Shown piece after piece: positions 38,131-46,647 of a stretch of DNA of 64,000 nucleotides. How positions within the stretch are numbered: the first letter of the stretch is position 1; each line of letters opens with the position of its first letter. Both the position numbers and the translations under genes were made by a program. Origin of the DNA: Thermohalobaculum sp039180675 (GTDB taxonomy: Bacteria; Pseudomonadota; Alphaproteobacteria; Rhodobacterales; Rhodobacteraceae); the NCBI GenBank assembly GCA_039180675.1, contig JBCDDC010000008.1, forward strand, positions 78,589-142,588, in the 5' to 3' direction. The notes under the pieces were generated by a model. The model searched no databases, was not told where the DNA came from, and saw nothing but the letters and a program-made list of their open reading frames with translations.

Positions 38131-38948
38131 AAAACCTCCTCGCGGACGGTCTGGCCGCGGCTGCCGAGCGTGTCTTGCGAACGGCCGATCCGTGGGAGAA
38201 GACACACCTCTCGCGCCAGACCGCTGCCGCATGGGTGGCACAGCGGGATGCAGGGCGCCTGGCAGAGATCGGGCGCGCCAGCCCACCCGAAAACCCGGCG
38301 CGGCCTGACGCACCTGCGCCGAAAGATCCGCGTGAGATGCCGCGCCGCCGGCCTGGAACGCAAGCGGGGCGCACGGCCCTGCTCCACGCCATCGCCCATA
38401 TCGAACTGAATGCGGTCGACCTGCACTGGGATGCTGTGGCGCGCTTCGCGGGCCACGATCTCCCGATCGGGTACTTCGACGATTGGGTAAGCGCGGCAGA
38501 CGACGAGGCAAAGCATTTCGGCCTTTTGTCGGACCGCCTCGAGGCGCTCGGCTCGCACTACGGTGCGCTTCCTGCCCACGCGGGCATGTGGCGTGCGGCG
38601 GCCGATACCGCAGATGACCTTATGGGCCGGCTCGCGGTCGTGCCGATGGTGCTCGAGGCCCGCGGTCTCGACGTCACACCCGGCATGATCGCGCTTTTCG
38701 ACAAGGCGGGCGACCGGGAAAGCGTAGCGGCCCTCGAGGTCATCTATGCCGAGGAGGTCAGCCACGTCGCCTACGGCTCAAAATGGTTCCACTTTCTCTG
38801 CGGGCGGCATGATCTCGACCCAAGGCCAGCGTTTCACGACCTGGTCCGGAAGTACTTCCCGGGCTCGCTCAAACCACCCTTCAACGAGGCCAAACGCGCC
38901 GAGGCAGGCATCGCGCCGGACTTCTATTGGCCGCTTGTGTCAAACTGA
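38127..38948 (+). CDS. DUF455 ferritin-like protein
   Basis: 273 residues from GTG 38127, fixed by the four-base overlap with bcp. The four-helix region carries AIAHIELNAVDLHWDAV, DEAKHFGLL and IYAEEVSHVAYGSKW, whose Glu and His residues are spaced like a di-iron ferritin-like site. The family has unknown function. Coupling with a peroxiredoxin hints at an oxidative-stress or hydroxylase role, an inference from context only. Confidence 0.88.
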   Translation: MKNLLADGLAAAAERVLRTADPWEKTHLSRQTAAAWVAQRDAGRLAEIGRASPPENPARPDAPAPKDPREMPRRRPGTQAGRTALLHAIAHIELNAVDLHWDAVARFAGHDLPIGYFDDWVSAADDEAKHFGLLSDRLEALGSHYGALPAHAGMWRAAADTADDLMGRLAVVPMVLEARGLDVTPGMIALFDKAGDRESVAALEVIYAEEVSHVAYGSKWFHFLCGRHDLDPRPAFHDLVRKYFPGSLKPPFNEAKRAEAGIAPDFYWPLVSN

Positions 38949-39009
38949 GAAAAACGGGTTGCGTTGCCCGGGCGCTTTGCCCTATCTCTCGAAATGCAGC
39001 AAAGAAAAA

Positions 39010-39039
39010 AGTCTGGTCGTGTCTTTCGAGACACAGACT
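39010..39039 (+). other. UUCG-capped stem-loop upstream of the M23 peptidase gene
   Basis: GTGTCT 39019-39024 and AGACAC 39029-39034 close a TTCG tetraloop, and AGTCT 39010-39014 pairs with AGACT 39035-39039 as an outer stem. In RNA a UUCG cap makes this very stable. It lies about 28 bases before the GTG start of the peptidase gene, after an A-rich stretch. No T-run follows, so it is more likely a leader element or processing barrier than a terminator. Confidence 0.5.
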
Positions 39040-39067
39040 GGGCGACGAGAGAGAATTGGGGACACGT

Positions 39068-40399
39068 GTGGAGCAGGGTAATTCCTCGCCTTCTACAGGT
39101 CTTGGTCGGCTTATATCCGAACGCAGGATCTATGTGCGGACCGATAACGGAACGCGCTATCTAACCCTCCGGCCCGCCTCGCAACTGGGCATCTTTGCGC
39201 TTCTTATGGCGGTGATCGGCTGGTCCGGCTTCACCTCGGTCGATTTTGTGACCCGCGCGATGGATGCGCGGCAGGCGGATCTGCGGCTCGATACGATGCG
39301 CGAGGCGCATGAGGCGAAGATCGCGGCCATCCTTGGTGAGCAGCGCTATCTCGAACAATCACTCGAGGCTGCGCGCGAGCGGGCTGACGCGATCGGCTCG
39401 CGCCTATCCGACAAGCAAAGGGCACTGGTGCAGGCCGCCAATGAGCTCCAGGAAGCGAATATGGAGCTCGTCACCCTGCGAAAAGTCTATGCCGACACGC
39501 ATGCGGAGAGGACGCGCGAGCTCGACCGGATCAGCGATCTCGAGGGCGAGCTTGCCAGCATGCAGCTCCAGTTCACCGAGACTGCAACGGCTCATGACGG
39601 CATGACCGATGCGATGCAGATTTTTACCCAGACCATGCAGCAGGTGGTGCAGGAGCGCGATACCGCGAGCCTGCTGTCCGAGCAGCTAGCCTCCGAAGTC
39701 GAACAGCTTTCGGCCGAGGTCGTGCGCTGGGAGGGCCGGCAGGAGCGGGTCATATCTCAACTCGAAGAAGCCGCGCGCACCAGCCTTACCGGTCTGGAAA
39801 AGGTCTTGAACCGCACGGACATCGACCTCGACCGGATCCTGAAGGAGACCAGGCGGGACTACACGGGCTCCGGTGGCCCGTTCATCCCGATGGCGATCGG
39901 CGAGATCTATGATGAGGCGGCCGAGGACGCCCGCGTGACGGCGCTCATGACCGACCTGGAGCGCATCAACCTGATGCGCATCGCGACCGAGCGCCTGCCG
40001 CTCGGCAAGCCAGTGCAGGGCGTGCGCCGGACCAGCGGCTTCGGCCCGCGGCGCGACCCCTTCAGACGCCGTGTTGCGATGCATTCCGGTGTCGATTGGG
40101 CAGGCCCGCGTGGCACGCCAATTTACTCGACCGGCCACGGCATTGTCACCTTTGCCGGTCGCAAAAGTGGCTATGGAATCGTCGTCAAGATTAAGCATGC
40201 ATTCGGGTTCGAAACGGTCTATGCTCATCTGAGCCGGGCTCGCGTTTCAGTAGGTGAAGAAGTTCAGCGCGGCGATCGTATCGCGGACATGGGTAGTACT
40301 GGGCGGAGCACTGGCACGCATCTGCACTATGAGGTCCGCATCGGTAAGAAACCCGTCAACCCAGCGAAATTCATAGAGGCTTTCCGCGATGTTCTCTAA
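39068..40399 (+). CDS. Coiled-coil M23 (LytM) metallopeptidase
   Basis: About 443 residues from GTG 39068 (GGGGA just upstream); TTG 39056 is an alternative. One membrane helix near residues 40-62 (LGIFALLMAVIGWSGFTSVDF) precedes a long coiled coil (about residues 75-250). The C-terminal LytM domain has HSGVDWAGPRGTP with two zinc ligands and GTHLHYEVR with the HxH pair, so the site looks active. It cuts peptidoglycan peptides, and such coiled-coil forms often act in division or cell shape. The bactofilin gene overlaps its end by 11 bases. Confidence 0.88.
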   Translation: MEQGNSSPSTGLGRLISERRIYVRTDNGTRYLTLRPASQLGIFALLMAVIGWSGFTSVDFVTRAMDARQADLRLDTMREAHEAKIAAILGEQRYLEQSLEAARERADAIGSRLSDKQRALVQAANELQEANMELVTLRKVYADTHAERTRELDRISDLEGELASMQLQFTETATAHDGMTDAMQIFTQTMQQVVQERDTASLLSEQLASEVEQLSAEVVRWEGRQERVISQLEEAARTSLTGLEKVLNRTDIDLDRILKETRRDYTGSGGPFIPMAIGEIYDEAAEDARVTALMTDLERINLMRIATERLPLGKPVQGVRRTSGFGPRRDPFRRRVAMHSGVDWAGPRGTPIYSTGHGIVTFAGRKSGYGIVVKIKHAFGFETVYAHLSRARVSVGEEVQRGDRIADMGSTGRSTGTHLHYEVRIGKKPVNPAKFIEAFRDVL

Positions 40400-40904
40400 A
40401 TCAAAGACCTCAGATGGACCTGCGGAGGCAGGTTCGAGCGCCAAGCCCGAGAGCTCTTCCTCTTCCCCTTCGTCGTCGAGCGCGCCGAAGCCCGCAGCGT
40501 CGAAGCCGTCGGCGCCCGCACCGAAGGCATCCCCGTCCCTGCTGTCGAATGATCTTGTGATCAAGGGCAATATCTCGACCACAGGTGACATTCAGATCGA
40601 AGGCACGATCGAAGGTGATGTGCGCGCGCATCTTCTGACTGTTGGGGAGAATGCCGTGATCCGCGGTGAGATCGTCGCCGACGATGTGGTGGTAAATGGC
40701 CGCGTGGTCGGCCGGGTGCGCGGCCTCAAGGTCCGCCTGACAGCCTCAGCGCGCGTCGAGGGCGATATCGTTCACGCAACCATCGCCATCGAATCCGGCG
40801 CGCATTTCGAAGGCTCGGTGCAGCGTCAGGAAGATCCGATCGGCGATACCGGCAGCAGCACGAAGTCGGCGCCCAAGCCATCGGTGGAAACCGCGGCGGA
40901 GTAG
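40389..40904 (+). CDS. Bactofilin
   Basis: 171 residues. A low-complexity Ser/Pro/Ala N-terminal tail (about residues 8-48) precedes the beta-helical bactofilin core (NDLVIKGNISTTGDIQIEGTIEGDVRA through GAHFEGSVQR), and a short disordered tail follows. Bactofilins polymerise without nucleotide and recruit peptidoglycan enzymes. Overlap with the M23 peptidase gene matches the known bactofilin-LytM pairing for cell shape. A strong terminator follows 25 bases later. Confidence 0.92.
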   Translation: MFSKSKTSDGPAEAGSSAKPESSSSSPSSSSAPKPAASKPSAPAPKASPSLLSNDLVIKGNISTTGDIQIEGTIEGDVRAHLLTVGENAVIRGEIVADDVVVNGRVVGRVRGLKVRLTASARVEGDIVHATIAIESGAHFEGSVQRQEDPIGDTGSSTKSAPKPSVETAAE

Positions 40905-40928
40905 AGCCCAAAGCAATTATATACGCGA

Positions 40929-40958
40929 AAGCCCCGGATATCCGGGGCTTTTTCTTTT
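40929..40958 (+). terminator. Rho-independent terminator after the bactofilin gene
   Basis: AAGCCCCGGAT at 40929-40939 pairs with ATCCGGGGCTT at 40940-40950 in one perfect inverted repeat, followed by TTTCTTTT. It ends the M23-bactofilin transcript and separates it from convergent ctrA. Confidence 0.88.
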
Positions 40959-40973
40959 GTGCTCAGGCTGGTT

Positions 40974-41672
40974 TTAGGACGCGGTCGCTGCCTGGGGTAT
41001 CGGGTCACGGAGCACATAGCCCCTGCCCCAGACGGTCTCGATGTAGTTCTCGCCCTCGGTCGCAAGCGACAGCTTCTTGCGAAGCTTGCAGATGAAGACA
41101 TCGATGATCTTCACCTCGGGCTCATCCATCCCGCCATAGAGATGGTTGAGGAACATCTCCTTGGTCAGAGTCGAGCCTTTGCGCAGCGAGAGCAGCTCCA
41201 GCATCTGATATTCTTTGCCTGTCAGATGCACCGGATGCCCATTCGCATCGACTGTTTTCGCATCAAGATTGACCGCAATCTTGCCGGTCTTGATCACCGA
41301 TTGCGCATGCCCCTTTGAGCGGCGGATGATCGCGTGGATCCGCGCGATCAACTCATCTCGGTTAAAGGGCTTAGTGAGATAGTCATCGGCCCCATGGCCG
41401 AAGCCCTTGATCTTGTTGTCAGCGCCATCGAGACCGGACAGGATCAGGGTCGGCGTCTCGATCCGCGCCATACGAAGTTGCCGCAGAACATCATATCCAT
41501 CGATGTCGGGAAGCGTGAGGTCGAGAACGATCAGATCATAGTCGTAGAGCTTGGCGAGCTCGATCCCCTCCTCACCTGAATCGGTTACGTAAGTGTTCAG
41601 ATCGGCCTTGTTGAGCATCTGCTCGATAGTGTCGGCCGTGGACGGATCATCCTCAATCAGCAGAATGCGCAT
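40974..41672 (-). CDS. ctrA: Cell-cycle response regulator CtrA
   Basis: 232 residues from ATG 41672, with GGAG seven bases upstream; the protein then starts MRILLIEDDPSTADTIEQML as in other CtrA proteins. The receiver phosphorylation site is Asp51 in LIVLDLTLPDIDGYD, with Lys in LTKPFNRDEL. The C-terminal OmpR-type winged helix has SLRKGSTLTKEMFLNHLYGG and DVFICKLRKKL. In Rhodobacteraceae CtrA mostly controls motility and gene-transfer-agent genes. sciP, its known partner, lies just upstream on the same strand. Confidence 0.97.
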   Translation of the reverse strand: MRILLIEDDPSTADTIEQMLNKADLNTYVTDSGEEGIELAKLYDYDLIVLDLTLPDIDGYDVLRQLRMARIETPTLILSGLDGADNKIKGFGHGADDYLTKPFNRDELIARIHAIIRRSKGHAQSVIKTGKIAVNLDAKTVDANGHPVHLTGKEYQMLELLSLRKGSTLTKEMFLNHLYGGMDEPEVKIIDVFICKLRKKLSLATEGENYIETVWGRGYVLRDPIPQAATAS

Positions 41673-41705
41673 ATCACTTCTCCAAACGGTCCCCACCGGT
41701 CAACT

Positions 41706-41721
41706 GCATTAAAGTTAATGC
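41706..41721. promoter_or_regulatory. Palindrome in the ctrA upstream region
   Basis: GCATTAAAGTTAATGC is a perfect inverted repeat (seven-base arms, two-base centre) about 34 bases upstream of the ctrA start. It contains two TTAA half-sites, as CtrA boxes do, but they are two bases apart rather than seven. It may bind a regulator of ctrA; binding by CtrA itself is uncertain. Confidence 0.45.
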
Positions 41722-41761
41722 GGAGAAGGTAAACGCTTTATTACTGAAGCGCTAACTAAAT

Positions 41762-41788
41762 CGCACAACTTCATTCTGAAGTTGTGCG
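41762..41788 (-). other. Twelve-base-pair hairpin spanning the sciP stop codon
   Basis: CGCACAACTTCA 41762-41773 and TGAAGTTGTGCG 41777-41788 form a perfect stem with a three-base loop. On the minus strand the last codons and stop of sciP are inside the hairpin. No T-run follows, so it may be a weak terminator, RNA-stability element or a control point between sciP and ctrA. Confidence 0.55.
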
Positions 41789-42049
41789 CAAGCGGTCAAT
41801 CTGGGTCACACACAGCCCTCGCAGGCCATGCTGACGGAAGAGAAGTTTCCAACCTTCGTATTCTTCGTCGGTCAGGGAGTAACGCTTCTGCGCTTCTTCT
41901 TGCGAAATCAGCCCGCCTTCTACGGCTGCAACCACGCGCGCCTTTCTGCGCGGCACCCACCGGCGTGTATCCGCCGATGGCAGATCGGACACTGTCAGTT
42001 TTTCTCCATCCGGTCCGATGACAAACAGGGCTTCATCGACTTTTCCCAT
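41771..42049 (-). CDS. sciP: SciP-like CtrA inhibitor (DUF1153)
   Basis: 92 residues from ATG 42049; GTG 42082 would add 11 residues, and neither start has ideal ribosome-site spacing. LFVIGPDGEKLTVSDLPSADTRRWVPRRKARVVAAVEGGLISQEEAQKRYSL is the DUF1153 helix-turn-helix core. In Caulobacter SciP binds CtrA and DNA to restrain CtrA-driven transcription. Placement next to ctrA supports the assignment. It diverges from mnmA. Confidence 0.9.
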   Translation of the reverse strand: MGKVDEALFVIGPDGEKLTVSDLPSADTRRWVPRRKARVVAAVEGGLISQEEAQKRYSLTDEEYEGWKLLFRQHGLRGLCVTQIDRLRTTSE

Positions 42050-42165
42050 TTCCTTCACTATCTGGTTGCGGTACAGGGCCACGCTAAAGCGCTGGCTTTA
42101 ATAGGGAATGAAAGCGGCAGCATCTCTTGATGAGAGACAGCGACTGAACCGCCCGAGGTTTCAGA

Positions 42166-43296
42166 ATGGCACAGAAAAACAGCCTGGGCTTCGAGAAGGC
42201 CCCAGCCGACACGCGTGTCGTCGTCGCCATGTCTGGCGGCGTGGATAGTTCCGTGGTGGCAGCGCAGCTTGCGGAGGAAGGTTACGATGTCGTCGGCATC
42301 ACGCTGCAGCTCTACGACCACGGCGCCGCGCTGGCGAAAAAGGGCGCCTGCTGCGCCGGGCGCGACATCCATGACGCGCGCCGCGTGGCTGAGGAAATGG
42401 GCTTTCCGCACTATGTGCTCGATTACGAAAGCCGGTTTCGCAAGGAGGTTATCGACGATTTCGCCGACCAGTATCTCGCCGGTGCTACCCCAATCCCCTG
42501 CGTGCGCTGCAATCAGACCGTGAAGTTCCGCGACCTGCTGGCGACCTCGCAGGAACTGGAGGCCGACTGTATGGCGACCGGCCACTACATCCAGCGTAAG
42601 CAGGGCCCGGTGAAAGCCGAGCTGCACCGCGCGGCCGATGCCGCCCGCGATCAGTCGTACTTTCTGTTCGCGACGACGCAGGAGCAGCTCGATTTCCTGC
42701 GCTTCCCGCTCGGCCACCTGCCCAGCAAGGACGCAACGCGCGAGCTCGCGGCGAAATACGGGCTGCCGGTTGCGGATAAGCCGGACAGCCAGGATATCTG
42801 CTTCGTGCCGGCCGGAAACTATTCGCAGCTGATCGAGAAACTGCGCCCCGGCGCGGCTGAGCCGGGCGAAATCGTTCATCTGGACGGACGGGTCCTGGGT
42901 GAGCACAGGGGCGTTATCCACTACACGATCGGCCAGCGGCGCGGAATCGGGATCGGCGGCGGCGAGCCGCTCTATGTCATCCGGCTCGATTCGGATGCCT
43001 GTCAGGTCATCGTCGGCCCGCGTGAGGCGCTGGCGACACGCACGGTTCCGGTGAACGAGATCAACTGGATCGGCGATGCCAAGCTGGCCGAAGCACCAGA
43101 GGGCGGGCATGACGCTCTGGTGAAAGTCCGCTCGACCCGTCCGCCCACGCCGGCGCGAATCCATCCGCGCCCAGACGGCGCCGATGTCGAGCTTCTGAAC
43201 CCCGAGGAAGGGGTCGCCCCCGGCCAAGCCTGTGTGTTCTACGCACCCGATGGATCGCGCGTTTTGGGGGGCGGCTGGATCCGCCGGGCGGCCTGA
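42166..43296 (+). CDS. mnmA: tRNA-specific 2-thiouridylase MnmA
   Basis: 376 residues. The PP-loop is VAMSGGVDSSVVAAQL (residues 21-36). Catalytic cysteines lie in PCVRCNQTVKF and in DSQDICFVPAGNY. The GHYIQRK segment and the C-terminal beta-barrel (HYTIGQRRGIGIGG) are typical. It thiolates U34 of tRNA for Lys, Glu and Gln using ATP and sulfur relayed from a desulfurase. It is monocistronic as far as seen. Confidence 0.96.
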   Translation: MAQKNSLGFEKAPADTRVVVAMSGGVDSSVVAAQLAEEGYDVVGITLQLYDHGAALAKKGACCAGRDIHDARRVAEEMGFPHYVLDYESRFRKEVIDDFADQYLAGATPIPCVRCNQTVKFRDLLATSQELEADCMATGHYIQRKQGPVKAELHRAADAARDQSYFLFATTQEQLDFLRFPLGHLPSKDATRELAAKYGLPVADKPDSQDICFVPAGNYSQLIEKLRPGAAEPGEIVHLDGRVLGEHRGVIHYTIGQRRGIGIGGGEPLYVIRLDSDACQVIVGPREALATRTVPVNEINWIGDAKLAEAPEGGHDALVKVRSTRPPTPARIHPRPDGADVELLNPEEGVAPGQACVFYAPDGSRVLGGGWIRRAA

Positions 43297-43373
43297 AAGA
43301 CTTTTGAACAGGACGTGATTTCAGCTTGATCGCGAAATGAGTAATTTGTGCAACCCATTAGAGAGGGTTGATC

Positions 43374-43445
43374 ATGATACTCAGATTACTGACTGCACTT
43401 GCCCTGATCGCTCTTCTCTATCTTGCCCCGATGACGGCGGCTTGA
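43374..43445 (+). CDS. Possible 23-residue hydrophobic peptide
   Basis: ATG 43374 opens a 23-codon frame whose product is almost entirely hydrophobic (MILRLLTALALIALLYLAPM) and could span a membrane once. GAGAGGG lies about six bases upstream. It is in the 261-base gap between mnmA and the M20 peptidase gene. Too short for a family match; it could be chance. Confidence 0.3.
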   Translation: MILRLLTALALIALLYLAPMTAA

Positions 43446-43557
43446 TCGAGACGATGATCACCTGAAGTCCTCACCCAGCAATATTTGCCAGGAGAGCAGG
43501 CTTCCATCCCCCAACGGAAATCGCCATGGTGAGCGCCATCACTGCTGGAGCGCTCCC

Positions 43558-44943
43558 ATGACCGATATCCAGGCTGCCCTTGATCACCTCGACGCCGATG
43601 CCGACCCGGCGCTTGCGCGGCTGTTCGAGTTGCTGCGGTTCAAATCGATCTCCACCGACCCCGCCTATGCCGAGGAGTGCGCCAAGGCCGCCGCCTGGCT
43701 GGCGGAGGACCTTGCCTCGATGGGCTTCACTGCACGTGTCGCACCGACCAAAGGTCACCCCATCGTGCTCGCCCATCATGACGGGCCGCAGGGGGCGCCT
43801 CACATCCTGTTCTACGGCCATTACGACGTTCAACCGGTGGACCCGATCGATCTCTGGCACAGCGATCCGTTCGATCCTCAGGTCAAGAGCCGGGCCGATG
43901 GCAGCCAGATCATCGTCGGGCGCGGCACGGGCGACGACAAGGGCCAGCTCATGACCTTTTTGGAGGCCTGCCGCGCGCTGAAGGCGACCACCGGCGGCCT
44001 GCCCTGCAAGGTCACGATCCTGCTGGAGGGAGAGGAGGAGTCAGGCGGTGCAAACCTGCCTCCCTTTCTCGAGGAACACGCCGATGAGCTCCGGGCCGAT
44101 ATCGCCGTGATCTGCGACACAGGCATGTGGGATCGCGAGACCCCCGCGATCACCACCATGCTCCGCGGCATGCTGGGTGAAGAACTCACGGTGCACGCTG
44201 CCAGCCGTGACCTCCACTCAGGCTTCTATGGCGGAGCCGCCGCCAACCCGCTCCGCGTCCTGTCGCATGCGCTGTCGGGCCTCCATGATGAGACCGGGCG
44301 CGTGACGATCGCAGGATTCTATGATGGCGTGCCGGAGATCCCGGCAGACGTTCAGAAGCAATGGAACGCACTCGGTTTCTCTGACGAGGATTTCCTGGGC
44401 GAAATCGGCCTGTCGATCCCTGCGGGCGAGCAAGGCCGGAACTCAATGCAGGCAACGTGGGCGCGCCCCACGGCGGAAGTAAACGGGGTTTGGGGCGGCT
44501 ACACGGGCGCTGGCTTCAAAACGGTGATCCCGGCCGAAGCGCATGCCAAGATCTCGTTCCGGCTGGTCGGCACCCAGGATCCGCTCAAGATCCGCGAGGC
44601 CTTCCGCGCCCAGATCAGCGCGGCGATCCCCGCGGATTGCCGGGTCGAATTCCACGGCCATGGAGCCAGCCCTGCCAGCGTCATGCCGCTCAACGACCCG
44701 AAATTCGAGACGGCGCGCCAGGCGCTATCCGAAGAATGGGGCATCGAGGCAGCTTTCGTCGGCGCCGGAGGCTCGATCCCAGTGGTGGGAGAACTTCAGC
44801 GCCAGCTTGGCCTGCACAGCCTTCTGATCGGATTCGGCCAGAACGACGACGCGATCCACTCGCCGAACGAGAAATACGAGATGACGAGCTTCCGCAAGGG
44901 CGCGCGGAGTTTCGTGCGAGTGCTCGCCGCACTCGGCGCCTAG
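43558..44943 (+). CDS. M20-family dipeptidase/peptidase
   Basis: 461-residue di-zinc M20 hydrolase. Metal and catalytic residues are in YGHYDVQPVD, GRGTGDDKGQL and EGEEESGGANL, with a further His in DLHSGFYGG and one near the C-terminus in DAIHSPNEKYE. The lid domain is the insert after about residue 200. No signal peptide, so probably cytosolic and acting on di- or short peptides. It is convergent with the small gene at 44953. Confidence 0.92.
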   Translation: MTDIQAALDHLDADADPALARLFELLRFKSISTDPAYAEECAKAAAWLAEDLASMGFTARVAPTKGHPIVLAHHDGPQGAPHILFYGHYDVQPVDPIDLWHSDPFDPQVKSRADGSQIIVGRGTGDDKGQLMTFLEACRALKATTGGLPCKVTILLEGEEESGGANLPPFLEEHADELRADIAVICDTGMWDRETPAITTMLRGMLGEELTVHAASRDLHSGFYGGAAANPLRVLSHALSGLHDETGRVTIAGFYDGVPEIPADVQKQWNALGFSDEDFLGEIGLSIPAGEQGRNSMQATWARPTAEVNGVWGGYTGAGFKTVIPAEAHAKISFRLVGTQDPLKIREAFRAQISAAIPADCRVEFHGHGASPASVMPLNDPKFETARQALSEEWGIEAAFVGAGGSIPVVGELQRQLGLHSLLIGFGQNDDAIHSPNEKYEMTSFRKGARSFVRVLAALGA

Positions 44944-44952
44944 CGAGACTGC

Positions 44953-45219
44953 TCAGCTCGGCCTGCGCCCCCGGCGACGGCGGGGTCTTGCAGTGCCCTC
45001 AGCCGCTTCCTTCAGGAGAACCGTCATCGGGTGCTCAGGCGCGGGCGCGTGATGCGCAAGCAGCGCCCGCGCGGCAAGCGACGGGTTCTCCGCAACGTCG
45101 AGCCCAAGCGCCCAGTCGAAGAAGATAGAGCGGCAATCCTCGGTGCTGATCCCCTCAATGCGGAAGGCATCGCCGATCAGATCGCGCGGGTCGGCCGGGT
45201 GGATGCTACTCTTGCTCAT
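44953..45219 (-). CDS. Conserved hypothetical protein
   Basis: 88 residues starting MSKSSIHPADPRDLIGDAFRIEG. The middle is helical (CRSIFFDWALGL and SLAARALLAHHA) and the tail is very basic (RPRRRRGRRPS), which could bind nucleic acid. No domain is recognised. It ends nine bases from the convergent M20 peptidase gene and diverges from the aminotransferase at 45326. Confidence 0.65.
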   Translation of the reverse strand: MSKSSIHPADPRDLIGDAFRIEGISTEDCRSIFFDWALGLDVAENPSLAARALLAHHAPAPEHPMTVLLKEAAEGTARPRRRRGRRPS

Positions 45220-45325
45220 GGCCCGAAACCCTATCCCGACCGGTCCGCAGCGTCACTGCGTTTGCGACCACTTGCGGCCTGTCAGGGACCCCTCTACCGT
45301 TCGCCAACTGGAATGGAGACCAAAG

Positions 45326-46513
45326 ATGCCGGAAGCGACCGTGAACCCGAACCTTCTTGCGGTCTTTCCCCCTCCGGTGATGGAGGCGCGGCGTTGGTTG
45401 CAGGATGCGGAGTTCCCGGTCGACCGCCCGCTTCTCAACGTCTCCCAGGCTGCACCGGTCGATCCGCCGCCCGAGGAGCTGACCTCGATCATGGCCGATG
45501 CGGTGATGAACCGCGCCGAAGCGCATCTCTACGGTCCCGTCCTTGGCAATCCAGAGCTTCGCGAGCAGATCGCAAACGACTGGTCACGGCACTATGCGGG
45601 CCGGATTGACGCCGCTCAGGTGGCCATCACCTCGGGCTGCAATCAGGCGTTCTGCACGGCGGCCGCGACGCTCTGCGCGCCCGGGGATGCGCTAATGATC
45701 GCCGTGCCCTGGTACTTCAATCACAAGATGTGGCTCGATATGGCCGGGGTCGAAAGCCGCCTGATCCCGTGCGACAGCAAGATGCTCCCGGATCTCGACG
45801 CCGCCAAGGCCGCGATAGATGAGCGGGTCAAGGGTATCCTGCTGATCACCCCCAACAATCCCACCGGCGCCGAGTATCCCGATGACCTGATGCAGGGTTT
45901 CTACGATCTTTGCGAAGCGCACGGGATCGCGCTGATCATCGACGAGACCTATCGCGACTTTCACTCCGGTAACGGGCCGCCGCACAGCCTGTTTCAGCGC
46001 GAGGGGTGGGAGGAGGTGCTGATCCACCTCTACTCCTTCTCCAAGGTCTTTCGTCTGACCGGCCACCGGATCGGCGCCATGATCACCGGTCAGGCGCGAC
46101 TGGCCCAGGCGGAGAAAGTGCTCGACACGGTCACGATCTGCCCAAACCAGCTTGGTCAGATCGCGGCGCTCCACGGGCTCCGGGCGATGGGCAACTGGGT
46201 GGCCGGCGAACGGGCTGAGATCCTGGTCCGGCGCGCGGCAATAGAGAACGCCTTCGCACGGCATCTGCCGGATTGGAGCCTCCTCGGCGCCGGGGCCTAT
46301 TTCGCCTATGCCCGGCATCCGTTCGCGATCCCATCCGATACACTCGCGCAAAGGCTGGTCGCCGAGCAGTCCGTGCTCGCCCTGCCCGGCACGATGTTCA
46401 CGCCCGAAGACCCGAAATGGGGAGGCGCCCAACAGATGCGCTTTGCCTTTGCCAATGCCGACCGCGACGGGATCGAGGAACTGGCCGGCCGCCTCGCGCA
46501 GTTTACGCGGTAG
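45326..46513 (+). CDS. PLP-dependent aminotransferase, class I/II
   Basis: 395 residues from ATG 45326, with GGAGA upstream. The PLP Lys is in YSFSKVFRLTGHRIG; TPNNPTGAEYP and IIDETYRDF supply cofactor contacts; Arg in MRFAFANADRDG binds the substrate carboxylate. It is distinct from the aminotransferase at 22302. Substrate is not evident, and the neighbours give no pathway clue. Confidence 0.9.
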   Translation: MPEATVNPNLLAVFPPPVMEARRWLQDAEFPVDRPLLNVSQAAPVDPPPEELTSIMADAVMNRAEAHLYGPVLGNPELREQIANDWSRHYAGRIDAAQVAITSGCNQAFCTAAATLCAPGDALMIAVPWYFNHKMWLDMAGVESRLIPCDSKMLPDLDAAKAAIDERVKGILLITPNNPTGAEYPDDLMQGFYDLCEAHGIALIIDETYRDFHSGNGPPHSLFQREGWEEVLIHLYSFSKVFRLTGHRIGAMITGQARLAQAEKVLDTVTICPNQLGQIAALHGLRAMGNWVAGERAEILVRRAAIENAFARHLPDWSLLGAGAYFAYARHPFAIPSDTLAQRLVAEQSVLALPGTMFTPEDPKWGGAQQMRFAFANADRDGIEELAGRLAQFTR

Positions 46514-46647
46514 GTCTCCAACTTCACCGCTGCACAGGCTTCATCTGGCGAAGTCAGGTCTCACGGCATCGTCAAAGCATTCTTGCTCCCCTCCTCCACC
46601 GGGTCTAAGACAAGGGCGCTTGACTGAGATCCTGACCGGAGACCCCG

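Noticed and set aside
41706..41721. Classical CtrA box in the ctrA promoter
   Set aside because: TTAA half-sites are two bases apart, not seven, so I list it only as a palindrome.
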